Shown in pieces: positions 11,141 to 21,019 of a DNA stretch of 64,000 nt. This DNA comes from Cryptomeria japonica (taxonomy: Eukaryota > Streptophyta > Pinopsida > Cupressales > Cupressaceae), in contig NC_081407.1 in the NCBI RefSeq assembly GCF_030272615.1, positions 147,623,744 to 147,687,743 on the forward strand, read 5' to 3'. How positions within the stretch are numbered: the stretch's first letter is position 1; the number at the start of each line of letters is the position of its first letter. The notes beneath the pieces were generated by a model. The model was not told the DNA's origin. It did not search any database and saw nothing but the letters and a program-made list of their open reading frames with translations. The translations under genes and the position numbers were made by a program.

Positions 11141-11858
11141 TCTTAACTAATATTGTTCAAGCATGTCAAAGATCTTACCCAAGATGCTCAAATGTTCTTT
11201 CCTTGTATGAGATTTTGCAAGTATGTCATCTACATAATCTTCCATAAATTTATGCATCACATCATGGAAAATTGTTGTCATGGCTCTGTAATAAGTTTCT
11301 CTTGCATTCTTAAGCCCAAATGGCATAACATTCTAGCAATAAGTACCCCCATGCACAGGTGAATGTTGTCTTTTCTTGATCTTCAAGGGCGATTCTTATT
11401 TGATTATACCCTGAGAATCCATCCATTAATGAAAACATCTCATGTCCTACTGATAAATCTACAATTATAATAATGTTGGGTAGTGGGAAATCATCTTTGG
11501 GACATTCTTTGTTCAAGTCCCTGAAGTCAGTGTAGACTCTTATGCTTTTATCTAGCTTTGACACTAGCACAATACTGGAGACCCATTCTAGATAGGCAAC
11601 AAGTCTTATGAAACCCACATCTAATAGTTTCTTTAGCTCAACATTTACAATGAGAGCGATGTGTAGATGCATCTTCCTTAGCTTTTGTTTAACAGGTTTT
11701 TCTTTTCGATCCATATTGAGATGATGTAGGATAAGATCTGGATCAAGTCCTAGCATATCTACATAGGACCAAGCAAAATTTATCTGTCTTTGTTTGAATA
11801 ATTCTATGTATTCTTTCTTTTCTTCATCTGATAATGACACAACAGGATGAAGGACCAT
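11141..11858 (-). pseudogene. Tat pol: reverse transcriptase
   Basis: The minus-strand frame shows V-D-M-L-G-L-D-P-D-L-I, then H-L-N-M-D, K-L-L-D-V-G-F-I-R, then D-F-R-D-L-N-K-E-C-P-K-D and L-M-D-G-F-S-G-Y-N-Q-I. These are the Tat/Ogre RT landmarks. The catalytic Y-V-D-D is present at 11225-11236, past a stop near 11331-11336. RT copies the element RNA into DNA. The segment is followed directly by the connection and RNase H at 11140. The preserved Y-V-D-D contrasts with the scattered stops, so decay came after mobility was lost. Confidence 0.9.
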
Positions 11859-13316
11859 GGGATCCTTTATTGTGCTAATGTTTATTAATTTTGTTGGCTC
11901 TATTAAAATAGCACATCTCTCTTATAAATATGTAGGGAGGATGTCAAAATTTCCATCTTCTATTTCCTCAAAGAGGGTTTCACTGTCATATACATCCTCT
12001 ATTTTTCCTCTTGATTGATCTAGTGTTGCCATGAAATAGTTTTCAACACTAGGTCTTTTTCCTTGTTTTATTTCAATTTTATGACTAGAAAGTTTGACAT
12101 TCTCTTGACTGCAAGAAGTGTTAATTGATTACGTGGTGGAAGATATCTTAGGTGTTATGGGGTCAACAACATTAAGATATATGGCTAAACCATGATAATT
12201 GGAAAAGACATCCAATTTAGGGTTTTCTAGGTTATCCTAATCAATCATTTTTGGATGAAGTAGGTGTAAGTCATAGTCATCATCATCGTTAGGTGTTTCA
12301 AGATTTATGATGTAATAATCATAGTTTGACGTAGAGTAGGAAATGTCATAAATAGAAATTTCTTGAGGATATTCTCTCCCAAGTGTTCTCCAATCAACTC
12401 TAACAAAATCAGGATTGGTATTTTGTGATTCACAATCAAGTGACTCATCATCTGACATTTGTCCCTCAAACAAATGGATTATATCGACACATACATCTTT
12501 AATACTACAAGTTCCTTCTTGATAAATTTAAATAGATTCATTTGTATCTTGAAGTTGGCATACTCATGCACATGACATAGAGGATTCTTTTGCTATTTTT
12601 TGTCTTCTCTCAAACTCAGCTTCTTCTGGACTAACAGTCAATCCTACTTGATTATCTATTAGTTATTCCATGGTTCTTCCATACCTTGGTATTTCTTGCT
12701 CAACATTTGATAGAAATCTCTTATTTTGTTGATCTTCTGATAATTGATCAATAACTGTTTGTGTTTCTTGTGGTGTTACTTCTTGTTCTTTTTCATCCTC
12801 TTTCTTTTGTTGTTTTGCATATGCCTCTTTCCTCTGAATTTTTATATCTTCTCGTCTTCTTTCTAATTCTATTCTTTGTTTTGTGAAATATGAGTCTTCA
12901 TTTGTAATAGTTGCCTATTCTTCATCCTTTTCTTCACTTGATACACTAGATGATAGATCTGGACCCCATTCATATTTGTTTGAATCTGTCTCTGAACCAT
13001 TGTCCAAAATTACACCACTATATCTAACATGAATATTATATGGTGAGAAAAGTTCTCTGATTTTGGCCATTTGTTCTTTCACTACTTCTAGAATATCTTG
13101 ATCAGGTTCAACACTTGTTTGTATTCCTTGAACTTGTTTGCAGGATTCTTCTTCTCTTTTGATTGCAAGTTCTTTCTGTTGTTTCTCATATTCTTCCTTT
13201 TCTTGTTTGTTAGCTACTATTTATGTTGCTTGGTGTAGCCTTTCTTTCCATGGTTCTTCTTTAGGGACTACTTTCTTTCTCCACCTTGGATGTTGATAAT
13301 TGTGTGATTTTTGCTT
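11859..13316 (-). pseudogene. Tat pol: charged linker between G-patch and RT
   Basis: One minus-strand frame is nearly continuous here, with a few stops (for example near 13217, 12914, 12661, 12238 and 11922). The product is rich in Glu, Lys and Gln, with a likely coiled coil (about 13100-13250 and 12780-12900) and very acidic stretches such as N-D-D-D-D-Y-D-L (about 12280). The piece at 12237-12473 is the longest open part. No enzyme motif is visible. It joins the RT frame at 11858, so it is a spacer within the same polyprotein, not a separate gene. Confidence 0.7.
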
Positions 13317-13577
13317 TTATTTAGGATATCCAAGTCCTGATTTACCTTCTTTAGATTGTGTGTGAGGACAAATAGGTTCTAAAATACCTTCTTGTTCCTT
13401 ACCAATTGGTTCTTTTCTTTTATATCCCATTTTTTGTATTATCTTATAACCAATACCATATTGTTCTATGGGAATATTAACTTCTACAACTCTTGCTATA
13501 GTTTCATTTTCATCTTTGTACAACCAACTAAGAATGTATTTATCTTCAGTTTCTTCTGCAAGTGTTCCAGCTCTAAC
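13317..13577 (-). pseudogene. Tat pol: G-patch domain segment
   Basis: The minus-strand frame contains G-I-G-Y-K-I-I-Q-K-M-G-Y-K, then P-I-G-K-E-Q-E-G-I and finally G-K-S-G-L-G-Y. The spaced glycines and aromatic residues match a G-patch, a glycine-rich nucleic-acid-binding module also seen after the protease in some retroviral and Tat-type polyproteins. The upstream part of the gene lies 49.6 kb away at 63222-63960. Across the insertion point the frames differ by one base, so a separate indel has also occurred. The next codon after G-Y-P-K is a stop (TAA). Confidence 0.72.
13573..13577. repeat. Left target-site duplication of element V (CTAAC)
   Basis: CTAAC lies directly left of V. The right partner is CTAAT at 63222-63226, four of five bases identical, and the one change is C to T. 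Confidence 0.75.
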
Positions 13578-15751
13578 TATTGGCATTGTGTTGTCATTGA
13601 TGTCAACCGATATAGGATGTTACCGGTATCTCTGACATTGATATCAACTAGTGAACACAAGGCTGTTGGCATTAGAGTATAATGTCAACCAGAATGGAAG
13701 ATGGACCGGTAAGGGAGAAGAGTTGATGTGTTGTCATTGGTGACAACCAGGTGACCATCTTCATGCAGAAGGAAGAACCGACATGTACTAGTATGATTGA
13801 TGTGCGGTAATGTGATCACTCTGAAAAAGGGTTGTTGATATGGTGTTGCATACAACCGGGATGAAAAGATTACATGATGAGCTTTGGTTATTCTAAAGTG
13901 GTAGAATACTGTTTGGTTCACATCAACACCGGAGGAAAAGTTGAAGTATGAGCAAACCACCAGTTTTCTAGTGTAAGGATAACTAGCTAGTCTCCCACCA
14001 GATGAAGAAGCATTCCTAGGCTAGGTGATAGGTTGACAAAGTATGTTCCCTCTATGTGCAAGATGACATATGTCATGTGGATGATGTATCTTCCCCTTAG
14101 TAAAGTCACACTTGTACCAACAAAATGATTCCCGAAGATAGGCAGGTGATTGAATGCAGAGACTGGTTGTACAAGTGGAGGAATGAGGAGTTGAGATGGT
14201 ATATTTGTCATCTTGACAAAACAAATGAGAGGAGAGACGGTTTGATAGAGAATAATGTTGGTGAGTCTGCAGGAATATATATGGGATATTGGGATACTGA
14301 AGGAAGGTTGATGCAAAATAGTTGGAGTGTGATAACTTGGTGTCATCAATGTGTCTCATCGGCAAGAAGGAAAGTATGTTTCCCATCGGTAGACACATTT
14401 ACCAGAATCTGCATTAGTGATAGTTGACATGTTATGTCAACCAGTGAAACAAAAAAGTAGAGATAAGGAAGATAAGGTTCTCACCTGATAAAGATGGAGT
14501 TCATTGAAGGTTGATGGCATGGTGTCATCAAGAGTAGTTACTAGTATGAAAGTCCACCGGTAATATGGATAAGGTGTGGGTGCAAAAGACTCCTACATGA
14601 TTAGAATGTGCATGTTTTGGATTGACATGTCTGAAGACCAGTTTGAGTGTCCCAGCGGTAGTTTAGTACAAAGCAGACATGAGGAGATAACCAGTAGAGT
14701 GTGAGATAGCGACATAGCAGTGAAGTGTAGACAAAGGGTTACACCAATGGATTAGAAAAGGTCATGGTAGGAAGGCTAACCAACAAGGTGGTTAGTGCTA
14801 GTAGGGTTGGTGAACTGGTATGGGCATACCAATTATGTGTGTGGTTGGTGACCAAGCTAAACTGATAGAGTAGTGTGATGAGGAGGATACGAACTGTGAT
14901 GCTATGTGAAGCTGAGATGGTGAATGTGCAGAGGAGGGCGATGTCTAGTGTCAAAGAGGTTGTTGTGATTGGTCCAACATTAATGGTGACTACAAAGCTC
15001 GAGATAGAGATGTAGAGGTGTGTGGCTTGAGATCCAGAATAGGTTGATTGTACAGATTGGAGTTGGCAAAGGAAACAATTGATCCATTTATGGAAATTGA
15101 CTGAGATGTGTCGATAGACTGGAAGCAGATTGCCAAAGATAGAAGGTGTGATCCATAAGGCGCGTTAATGGTAGAGGTGTATAGTTGGATGTCTGGGAGA
15201 TCAAATCAGGCAAGCTATGATTAGATTTTATTTGCCTCAAGGATGATGAGGAAACCCTAACTACCTAAAATTTGATTAGGCTTTTGGTAGGAAAACCATG
15301 CTATAAATATGTAGGCCAAAGACATCAATAAGGTGCTACTGTATAGAAGAATATTGTGCTACTACGAAGTGTATCTTTTCTGCATGGGAGAAGTAAATTA
15401 GTTGAGTGCACAAAGCATATCTGAGAAGAGACTGAGTGTGAGGGTGAACTTGGTTAAGTGTTCAATCGGTAGCCAAGCAGAACTAGTAATCTCCATACCG
15501 ACAGAGAAGAAGTGAAGGAAGCTACAGAGAAGATAGACATAGAACTAGCAGTGTTGTACCGGTGAAGAGAAGAGAGTAAAGTGGAGATCCAACAGAGCAA
15601 AAGAAGAGGAGAGGTGTACCGGTAGATTTTACTCGCAAGTAAAGTAGCTGATGAGAGAAATAGAAGAGTGAGTTGGTGTAGCAGAGGAGGCATCTCACCG
15701 ATAGAGTAAGGTATATGAAATGGTTGCAAGATTCACTTGTAACAAGACAAC
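13578..15751 (+). repeat. Left LTR of V, first part (U3 and promoter)
   Basis: It matches 25926-26702, 55350-56135 and part of 62216-63221 in order, with scattered differences. It starts with TATTGG, a decayed TGTTGG. A TATA box (CTATAAATAT) is at 15300-15309, mirrored near 62350 in the right LTR. It is interrupted at 15752 by W, with duplication ACAAC. ACCGGT sites are frequent (13622, 13705, 15558, 15618). No frame here is a gene. Confidence 0.88.
15300..15309 (+). promoter_or_regulatory. TATA box in V left LTR
   Basis: CTATAAATAT is preceded by a telo-box-like AAACCCTAA at about 15252-15260. The same arrangement is kept in the right LTR (TATA near 62350, AAACCCTAA near 62301). Confidence 0.5.
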
Positions 15752-17222
15752 TACTGGCATATGTGTAGAGTGTGATGACACGATGATATTGTATGTTTTC
15801 ATTGATGTCAATATGCTGAAGTATGAACTAGTATATTGAAGTAAGAAAACTGGCAAGAGAACCGGTATGATTATGTGAACCAGTATATGTGAAAAAGTGA
15901 AGCTGTATGTTGAAATGTGAACCGGTATCGGGGTTTCATTTGATATGACTACCAGTTGGTAGTCTCATCTTTAGGGTTTCCAGTTGATGCATTTCAAGAC
16001 TGTGCGATTTGACCGATGACATCTTGTGATGGGTTAGCATTGAAATGAAGATCAGATCATGTTGCCACGTCAACCTTGCATGGGTGAAGGACATCCTTGA
16101 GGATCTTGCATGAAGAAGATTGATCCTATCTACATCGGGAATGTGTGAAGTCTCAATAAATGGTGGAGAGTGCGTGATGGGATATCAGCTTCCAGAAGTG
16201 GCAAAGAATGAATGATTGGAGAACCTCTTAAGATTTGTTCAAGGTTATTTTATATTATGCAATGTGATTGAATGGTCAGGATTGGACCTACTATATTGAT
16301 AACCTAAATATTTAGGGTTTAGGGTTTACGCTACCAACCTATCTCTATAAGATCAATGATGACTTGCATTATGAAGTTGTTGGCAAATGTTTGTGTGTGT
16401 ATCCAAGTGAAGAGATACTTGATTCTTGCTAGACCAGTGCAGTGAGTAGAGATCTGCAGAGTGTGATTGTAGAAGTAAAGGAACTAAAGTGGATCTGCCT
16501 TGGCATTTAGTGTTGTTATCAAATCAATGTTTTACCTATTGATTTCTAACCATTTCAGCAGTTGGAAAATCCCTTAACCAGGTACCTTTAATAGGCTTTG
16601 TGTAAATCCTTTAATAGGGTGACTCAAAATCATTGAGTTCTTCAAATCCTCTTGCGAGGTAACCTTTAACCGGCTTCTAACCTTTAACTGGGTATTTAGC
16701 CATCCCTTAACTAGGTGATCCCTACCAGGATCGGTTCCTTGCATAACCTATTATAAAGTCCTTAACCATACTAGGATCCTAACAGAGTAGACTTCAGAAG
16801 AGTTCAAGAACAACTTGTGGGTATTCATCCCTACCATGGTTTTTCCCAGTTGGGTTTCCACGTGAAAAGTCAGTGTGTTATGTGTGATGCTTTTTCATGT
16901 GATGTCTTAGTGTTTTCTATCAAGTGGTAAAGCATGTTGATCCAGTGGTCCTTATATTTCTGATGATGTATTACTTTCTTATGCATATGGGTGAAGTGGA
17001 AATGAGTTATTAGGTTTTGTAAAGATCTAAGTGTTACCGTTTTATGTGTTTCACAGTCTCATTGTGTTTTATGTGTAGTGCCCTGATTTAGATCGATGAT
17101 CCTATTTACTAGTTAGTGCAATCTTTATAGTCAAAGTGGTTTAAGGAAGTTTTTGTCTATATTGATTCACCCCCCCCCCTCTCAGTATCTGTTGAGTAGT
17201 TATTGTTCATCATTATTCATCA
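15752..17222 (+). repeat. Left LTR of W
   Basis: It pairs with 21020-22416. Both copies contain TTTAGGGTTTAGGGTTTA (16311-16328; 21508-21525) just upstream of a TATA-like CTATAAG (16345-16351; 21547-21553). Both end with a C-run followed by CTCTCAGT, about 35-50 bases before the LTR end. The left copy has some 75 extra bases near its start (about 15860-15940) that the right copy lacks. Confidence 0.9.
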
Positions 17223-17224
17223 AT

Positions 17225-17238
17225 GTATATCAAAGTGT
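17225..17238 (+). promoter_or_regulatory. Degenerate primer-binding site of W
   Basis: GTATATCAAAGTG lies two bases after the LTR end. X and Y carry TGGTATCAGAGC at the same place, the site for initiator methionine tRNA. W's copy is visibly mutated. Confidence 0.4.
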
Positions 17239-17293
17239 CCCCTAGGTCCTCTGTGTTGTAAGCTTAACCGCTTGAGGAAAAGATCCTATTCTA

Positions 17294-18400
17294 ATGATGA
17301 AGAGGGAAGGTCCTAAGTTCAACAAAGATAACTTTAAGATATGGAAGGATAGAATGAAGATATACATTAAAAGCATGGGTTCTCAACACAAGAGCTATGT
17401 TGAGAATACTTATGTTGTCCCTACCAGTACTCTCACCGATGATCAAAAAAGAGAAATTCAGGAGAATGGGCAAGTAATGGAAGCTCTTATCAGTAGCCTA
17501 TCTGATGTTGAGTTTATAGATGTTCAGGAAAAAGACAATCCCAAAGATGTATGGGATACTCTGGATTCTATCTATGGCAGTGATGAGCATGTGAAGCAAG
17601 ATAAGGAAGAAAGCCTTAGAGGAAAGTTTGAAGACATGTGGATGGTGGAAGGAGAGACCATTCAACAATATGTGATAAAGATTACAACTGTTGTTGGAGA
17701 CATCAAGAGTGTAGGAGGTACACTAGATGATTCCACCATTGTTGGCAAAGTTTTGAGAACCTTATTACCGATCTATGCAATAAGGGTTGCCACAATTCAG
17801 GAGTTGAGATCTATTGACAAGACAAAGGTGTCCCTTGATTATATCATTGCTAAGTTGACTACATATGAGTTAAACAGTTATGATGGCAGTGTTCAAAAGA
17901 CTGATTCAGCCTTTAAGGCATCTGCTACACTATCCAGAAAGGGTAAAGAAGCTAGTACCAGCTGTGAACCTAGACAAAGTAGAGATATGGATGATGAGGA
18001 GATCCTGATGGAATTTGAAGCTTTTTTGACCAAGAGACTTCCTAAGGGAATTGGAAAATGTAGAGGTAAGCTCCCTTTGAAATGCTTTTCTTGCAATAGG
18101 ATAGGACACATTGTTGTAAACTATCCTAATGGTGATAATAAGGACAAACCAAAGAGGTTCAAAAAGCTCAAAGGAGGAAATAGGAGAAACTATCTTGTTG
18201 CAGTTGATGAAGGTGTCATTGATGATGAATCAGAAGATGAAGAAAGTGAAGACATAATATTTGTAGCTATTAAGGAAGATGTGTCAGACAAGAAGGCTCT
18301 TGTTTTCCACTTTGATAATTCCATTGAGTGGATTATTGACAGTGGTTGTTCTCACAACATGACTGGTGACCGGAGAAAGTTTCTCTCTAGAAGAGTATGA
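17294..18400 (+). pseudogene. W Gag-protease
   Basis: An open frame of 368 codons starting M-M-K-R-E-G-P-K-F-N. It begins with a UBN2-type Gag domain (F-K-I-W-K-D-R-M-K-I-Y near residue 17; W-D-T-L-D-S-I-Y-G near 97). A zinc knuckle C-F-S-C-N-R-I-G-H starts at residue 264, but its last Cys is Tyr (V-V-N-Y). The protease site W-I-I-D-S-G-C-S-H-N-M is intact at about residue 349. One extra base near 18388 throws the frame into a stop at 18398; the following sequence matches the protease continuation in another frame. Gag packages RNA; the protease cuts the polyprotein. Confidence 0.9.
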
Positions 18401-19180
18401 TGGAGGTGTAGTCTGATTTGGTAATGATGCACATTGTATGGTAAAAGGAAAAGGATCCATCTCTTTAAATGGAAAAAGCAGTGCTGATAATGTGTATTGG
18501 GCAGAAGGTCTCAGGCATAACCTTTTGAGTGTTTCTCAGCTGAATGATCAAGAGGCAACTGTCTGCCCCCTAGACTCCATAGCAAAATGGCCTAGCAGAG
18601 AGGAACAACTGAATTGTAGTTGAAGCAGCCAAAACAATGCTGATTCAAGGGAAGGTTGCTCACACTTTTTGGAGAGAAGTGGTGAGCACTACAGTCTACA
18701 CTATGAATTGGGTACTCATCAAGAAAGGTAAGGATAAAAATCCTTATGAGTATTAGACTGGTAAGACTCCTGCAGTAAGCTACTTCAGAGTGTTTGGTAG
18801 CAAATGTTATATCAAGAGGAGTAAACACCAGAGCAAGTTTGATGTAAAATGTGATGAGGGAATATTCCTAGGATATTCCACCAAGAGAAAAGCTCTCAAG
18901 TGTTTTAACAATAGGACTCAGAGAATTGATGAAAGTATCAATGTTAGAGTTGATGTAACCTCTGAGAAACTTGAGGAAACCAGTAGTGAGCAAGTGGTAG
19001 ATGAATTGGTTGTAACCTTCTGGGAACTGGTTGCAAAATAGCCTAGTACCAGTAACAGTGCTCCCACACCAGTAGATGCTGATGCTGATGAAGATGAGGA
19101 TGAAGAGGAAAAGCAATAGGAAATAGTTAAGATCATTCGTAGGTATGTAAAGTTGAATCATGATCCAAAGCAGATCATAG
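18401..19180 (+). pseudogene. W protease end and integrase remnant with internal deletion
   Basis: At 18438-18555 the protein reads V-K-G-K-G-S-I-S-L-N-G and H-N-L-L-S-V-S-Q-L-N-D, the end of protease. The next recognisable part, from about 18625, is E-A-A-K-T-M-L-I-Q-G and F-W-R-E-V-V-S-T-T-V-Y-T-M-N, which in X and Y lies after the integrase catalytic core. The zinc finger and the whole D,D-35-E region are therefore gone. Downstream the linker has G-I-F-L-G-Y-S-T-K (about 18858) and acidic repeats. Stops lie near 18756, 19039 and 19117. Confidence 0.85.
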
Positions 19181-20118
19181 GAGATAAGGATGCATGAATT
19201 CTTACAAGAAGAAAGGTTAGAGAAAATTCTTGCATGATCATTGAATTTGAGCCTAAAAAATTTAAAGAGGCACATAAAGATGAAGACTGGATCAAGGCTA
19301 TGGAAGAGGAGCTTGACCAGATAGAAAAGAATGGTACATAGTCTTTGGTACCAAGACTTGAGCACAAAAATGTTATTGGCACCAAATGTGTTTTTAGAAA
19401 CAAGTTGAATGAAAATGGCACAGTGGTAAGAAACAAAGCTAGACTCGTATGTAAGGGATATGCTCAAGAAGAAGGAGAAGACTATGGAGAAACTTTTGCT
19501 CTAGTAGCTAGATAGGAAGGAGTTCAAATGCTTCTTGCATATGCAGCCTTCAACAGATTCAAAGTGTATCAAATGGATTTAAAATCTACATTCCTGAATG
19601 GAATACTTGAAGAGGAAGTGTATATAGAGAAACCAGATGGGTTTGCCCTATTAGAAGACAGTGATATGGTGTGTAGGCTACATAAAGACTTGTATGGATT
19701 GAAGCAGGCACCTAGAGCATGGTATGAATGCTTACACTCACATCTTGTAAAGATTAGATTTGAAGAACAACTGAAGATAGCAGTATCTATCTAAAGCTAG
19801 AAGGAGATCAAATTCTGATCTATGAAGTGTTTGTTGCTGACATAATTTTTGGTGGAGATGACAAGATAAGTCATGCATTTGTAGATGAGATGAAGAAGGA
19901 ATTTGAGATGTCACTAATCAGAGAGATTAAGTTCTTCATTGGACTACAGATTCAACAAATGAAAGATGGTATCTTTATCACTCAGTCCAAGTATGTCAAA
20001 GAGGTGTTAAAGACCTTTGGCATGGAAGACAACAAACCGGTTGGTACATCGATGGTGACTAGTAGTAAATTGTCAAAAGAAGATGACTCAACATTGGTAA
20101 ATGAGAAAGATTACTGAT
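19181..20118 (+). pseudogene. W reverse transcriptase
   Basis: Copia RT with [13 protein letters not shown] (about 19438), Y-Q-M-D-L-K-S-T-F-L-N-G (about 19567) and L-Y-G-L-K-Q-A-P-R-A-W-Y (about 19693). A TAG stands at 19513 where the family has Gln. After a frame break at about 19770-19800 the active-site strand reads F-V-A-D-I-I-F-G-G (about 19830) instead of the Y/F-V-D-D pattern, so one catalytic Asp is Ala. It continues as I-G-L-Q-I-Q-Q-M-K-D-G. The gene cannot make an active enzyme. Confidence 0.88.
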
Positions 20119-20737
20119 CAATGATTGGTAAGTTGAATTATGTAGTATAGAATAGACCGACCATTGCACATGCAGTGGGCATTGATGCACATTTCTAGAA
20201 AATTCCAAGAGAATCCCACTTGGTAGTAGTCAAGCGGATTCTTAGATATTTGAAGGGAACTATAGATTATGGATTGTGGTATCCATACAATAATGATTTC
20301 AACCTCAAAGTGTTTACAGTTTCCGATTGGGCTGGTAATGTGGATGATTGGAAGAGCATAGTAAGAAGCAGAGTTGTATCTCTTAGTCTATAGAAAAAGT
20401 AGAATATGTAGCAGCATTTATGAACTGCAATCAGACAATTTGGATGAAGCATGTACTAATTGGTTTCAAAGTCCCTATATCTGAACCAGTGAGCATATTT
20501 TGTGATAACACAAGTGCAATTAATATTTCCAAGAATCCAGTATTGCATGCTAGAACCAAGCACTTTGAGCTCAGGTATCATTTCTTGAGGGAGAAAGTTC
20601 AGAACAAAGAGGTTGTATTGGAACATGTTTCTAGTAAGGAGAAGTTAGCAGACATATTCACCAAGCCTCTACCAAAGGCTACATTTACCTATTTAAGAGG
20701 TGAATTAGGGGTGCTTCCCCTTCAAGAGATGAACTAA
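20119..20737 (+). pseudogene. W RNase H and pol C-terminus
   Basis: The RNase H of Copia type is split by several stops (20116, 20149, 20200, 20391) and a break near 20360. Its C-terminal 105 codons (20420-20737) are open and contain F-C-D-N-T-S-A-I-N-I-S-K, then R-T-K-H-F-E-L-R-Y-H-F and K-L-A-D-I-F-T-K-P-L-P, the standard end of a Copia polyprotein. TAA at 20735-20737 ends the gene. The equivalent stretch in X is the one split by the LARD. Confidence 0.88.
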
Positions 20738-20880
20738 AGGTATGTGCTCCACATCAGTCAGGTATTGCATTGTCAAATATTTTCAAGATTGGTGTGTTTA
20801 AGGATGCTACTCCTCAGGGGGAGTAGCATAGTGGAACATGGATGTATGTGCCTCCACTTTGGCATTATTGTCAAAGGGGG

Positions 20881-20986
20881 AGAAGATGTGAAGTGGAGAA
20901 GATATCTGCCTAGTATTGGGAAGAAGATGTGAAGCGGAGAAGATATCTGCAGTATTAAATAGAAGATGTGAAGCAGAGAGATATCT
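20881..20986 (+). repeat. Three copies of a ~40-bp minisatellite in W 3' UTR
   Basis: The core AGAAGATGTGAAGYGGAGAA followed by GATATCTGC occurs at 20881-20909 and 20922-20950, and a shorter form lies at 20961-20986. The spacing is 41 and 39 bases. It lies between two purine tracts (about 20872-20885 and 21006-21019). Confidence 0.8.
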
Positions 20987-21005
20987 TTGTATATTGCCAA
21001 CAATT

Positions 21006-21019
21006 CCAAAGGGGGAGAT
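21006..21019 (+). promoter_or_regulatory. Polypurine tract of W
   Basis: CCAAAGGGGGAGAT lies immediately left of the right LTR (TGTTGGCAT at 21020). A second similar tract, TCAAAGGGGGAGAAG, is at about 20871-20885. Confidence 0.75.

Larger units (their letters stand above)
8521..13577 (-). mobile_element. Tat/Ogre-like Ty3/gypsy element, 3' half (host of the nested block)
   Basis: Minus-strand pol sequence runs from a G-patch domain at 13.5 kb down to the integrase end at 8617. The second RNase H, the G-patch before RT and the wording of the RT are typical of the Tat lineage. The element is cut at 13577 by the 49.6-kb insertion and resumes at 63222 with its protease. The flanks CTAAC (13573-13577) and CTAAT (63222-63226) are the target duplication. 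The homopolymer at 8521-8537 (A17 on the minus strand) follows the stop codon. The 3' LTR is not resolved. Confidence 0.85.

Noticed and set aside
13987-15729. Several minus-strand frames of 70-125 codons in V's LTRs
   Set aside because: They lie in LTR sequence, recur at matching places in the other LTR, have no domain and overlap one another.
16311-16328. Interstitial telomere
   Set aside because: Only about two and a half TTTAGGG units, present at the same place in both W LTRs; part of the LTR, not a telomere remnant.
18868-19467. 199-codon minus-strand frame opposite W pol
   Set aside because: It is antisense to a recognisable Copia integrase-RT linker; the composition is the mirror of the acidic coding strand.
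20881-20986. CRISPR-like array
   Set aside because: Three imperfect copies with short unlike spacers in a plant retrotransposon 3' UTR; it is a minisatellite.
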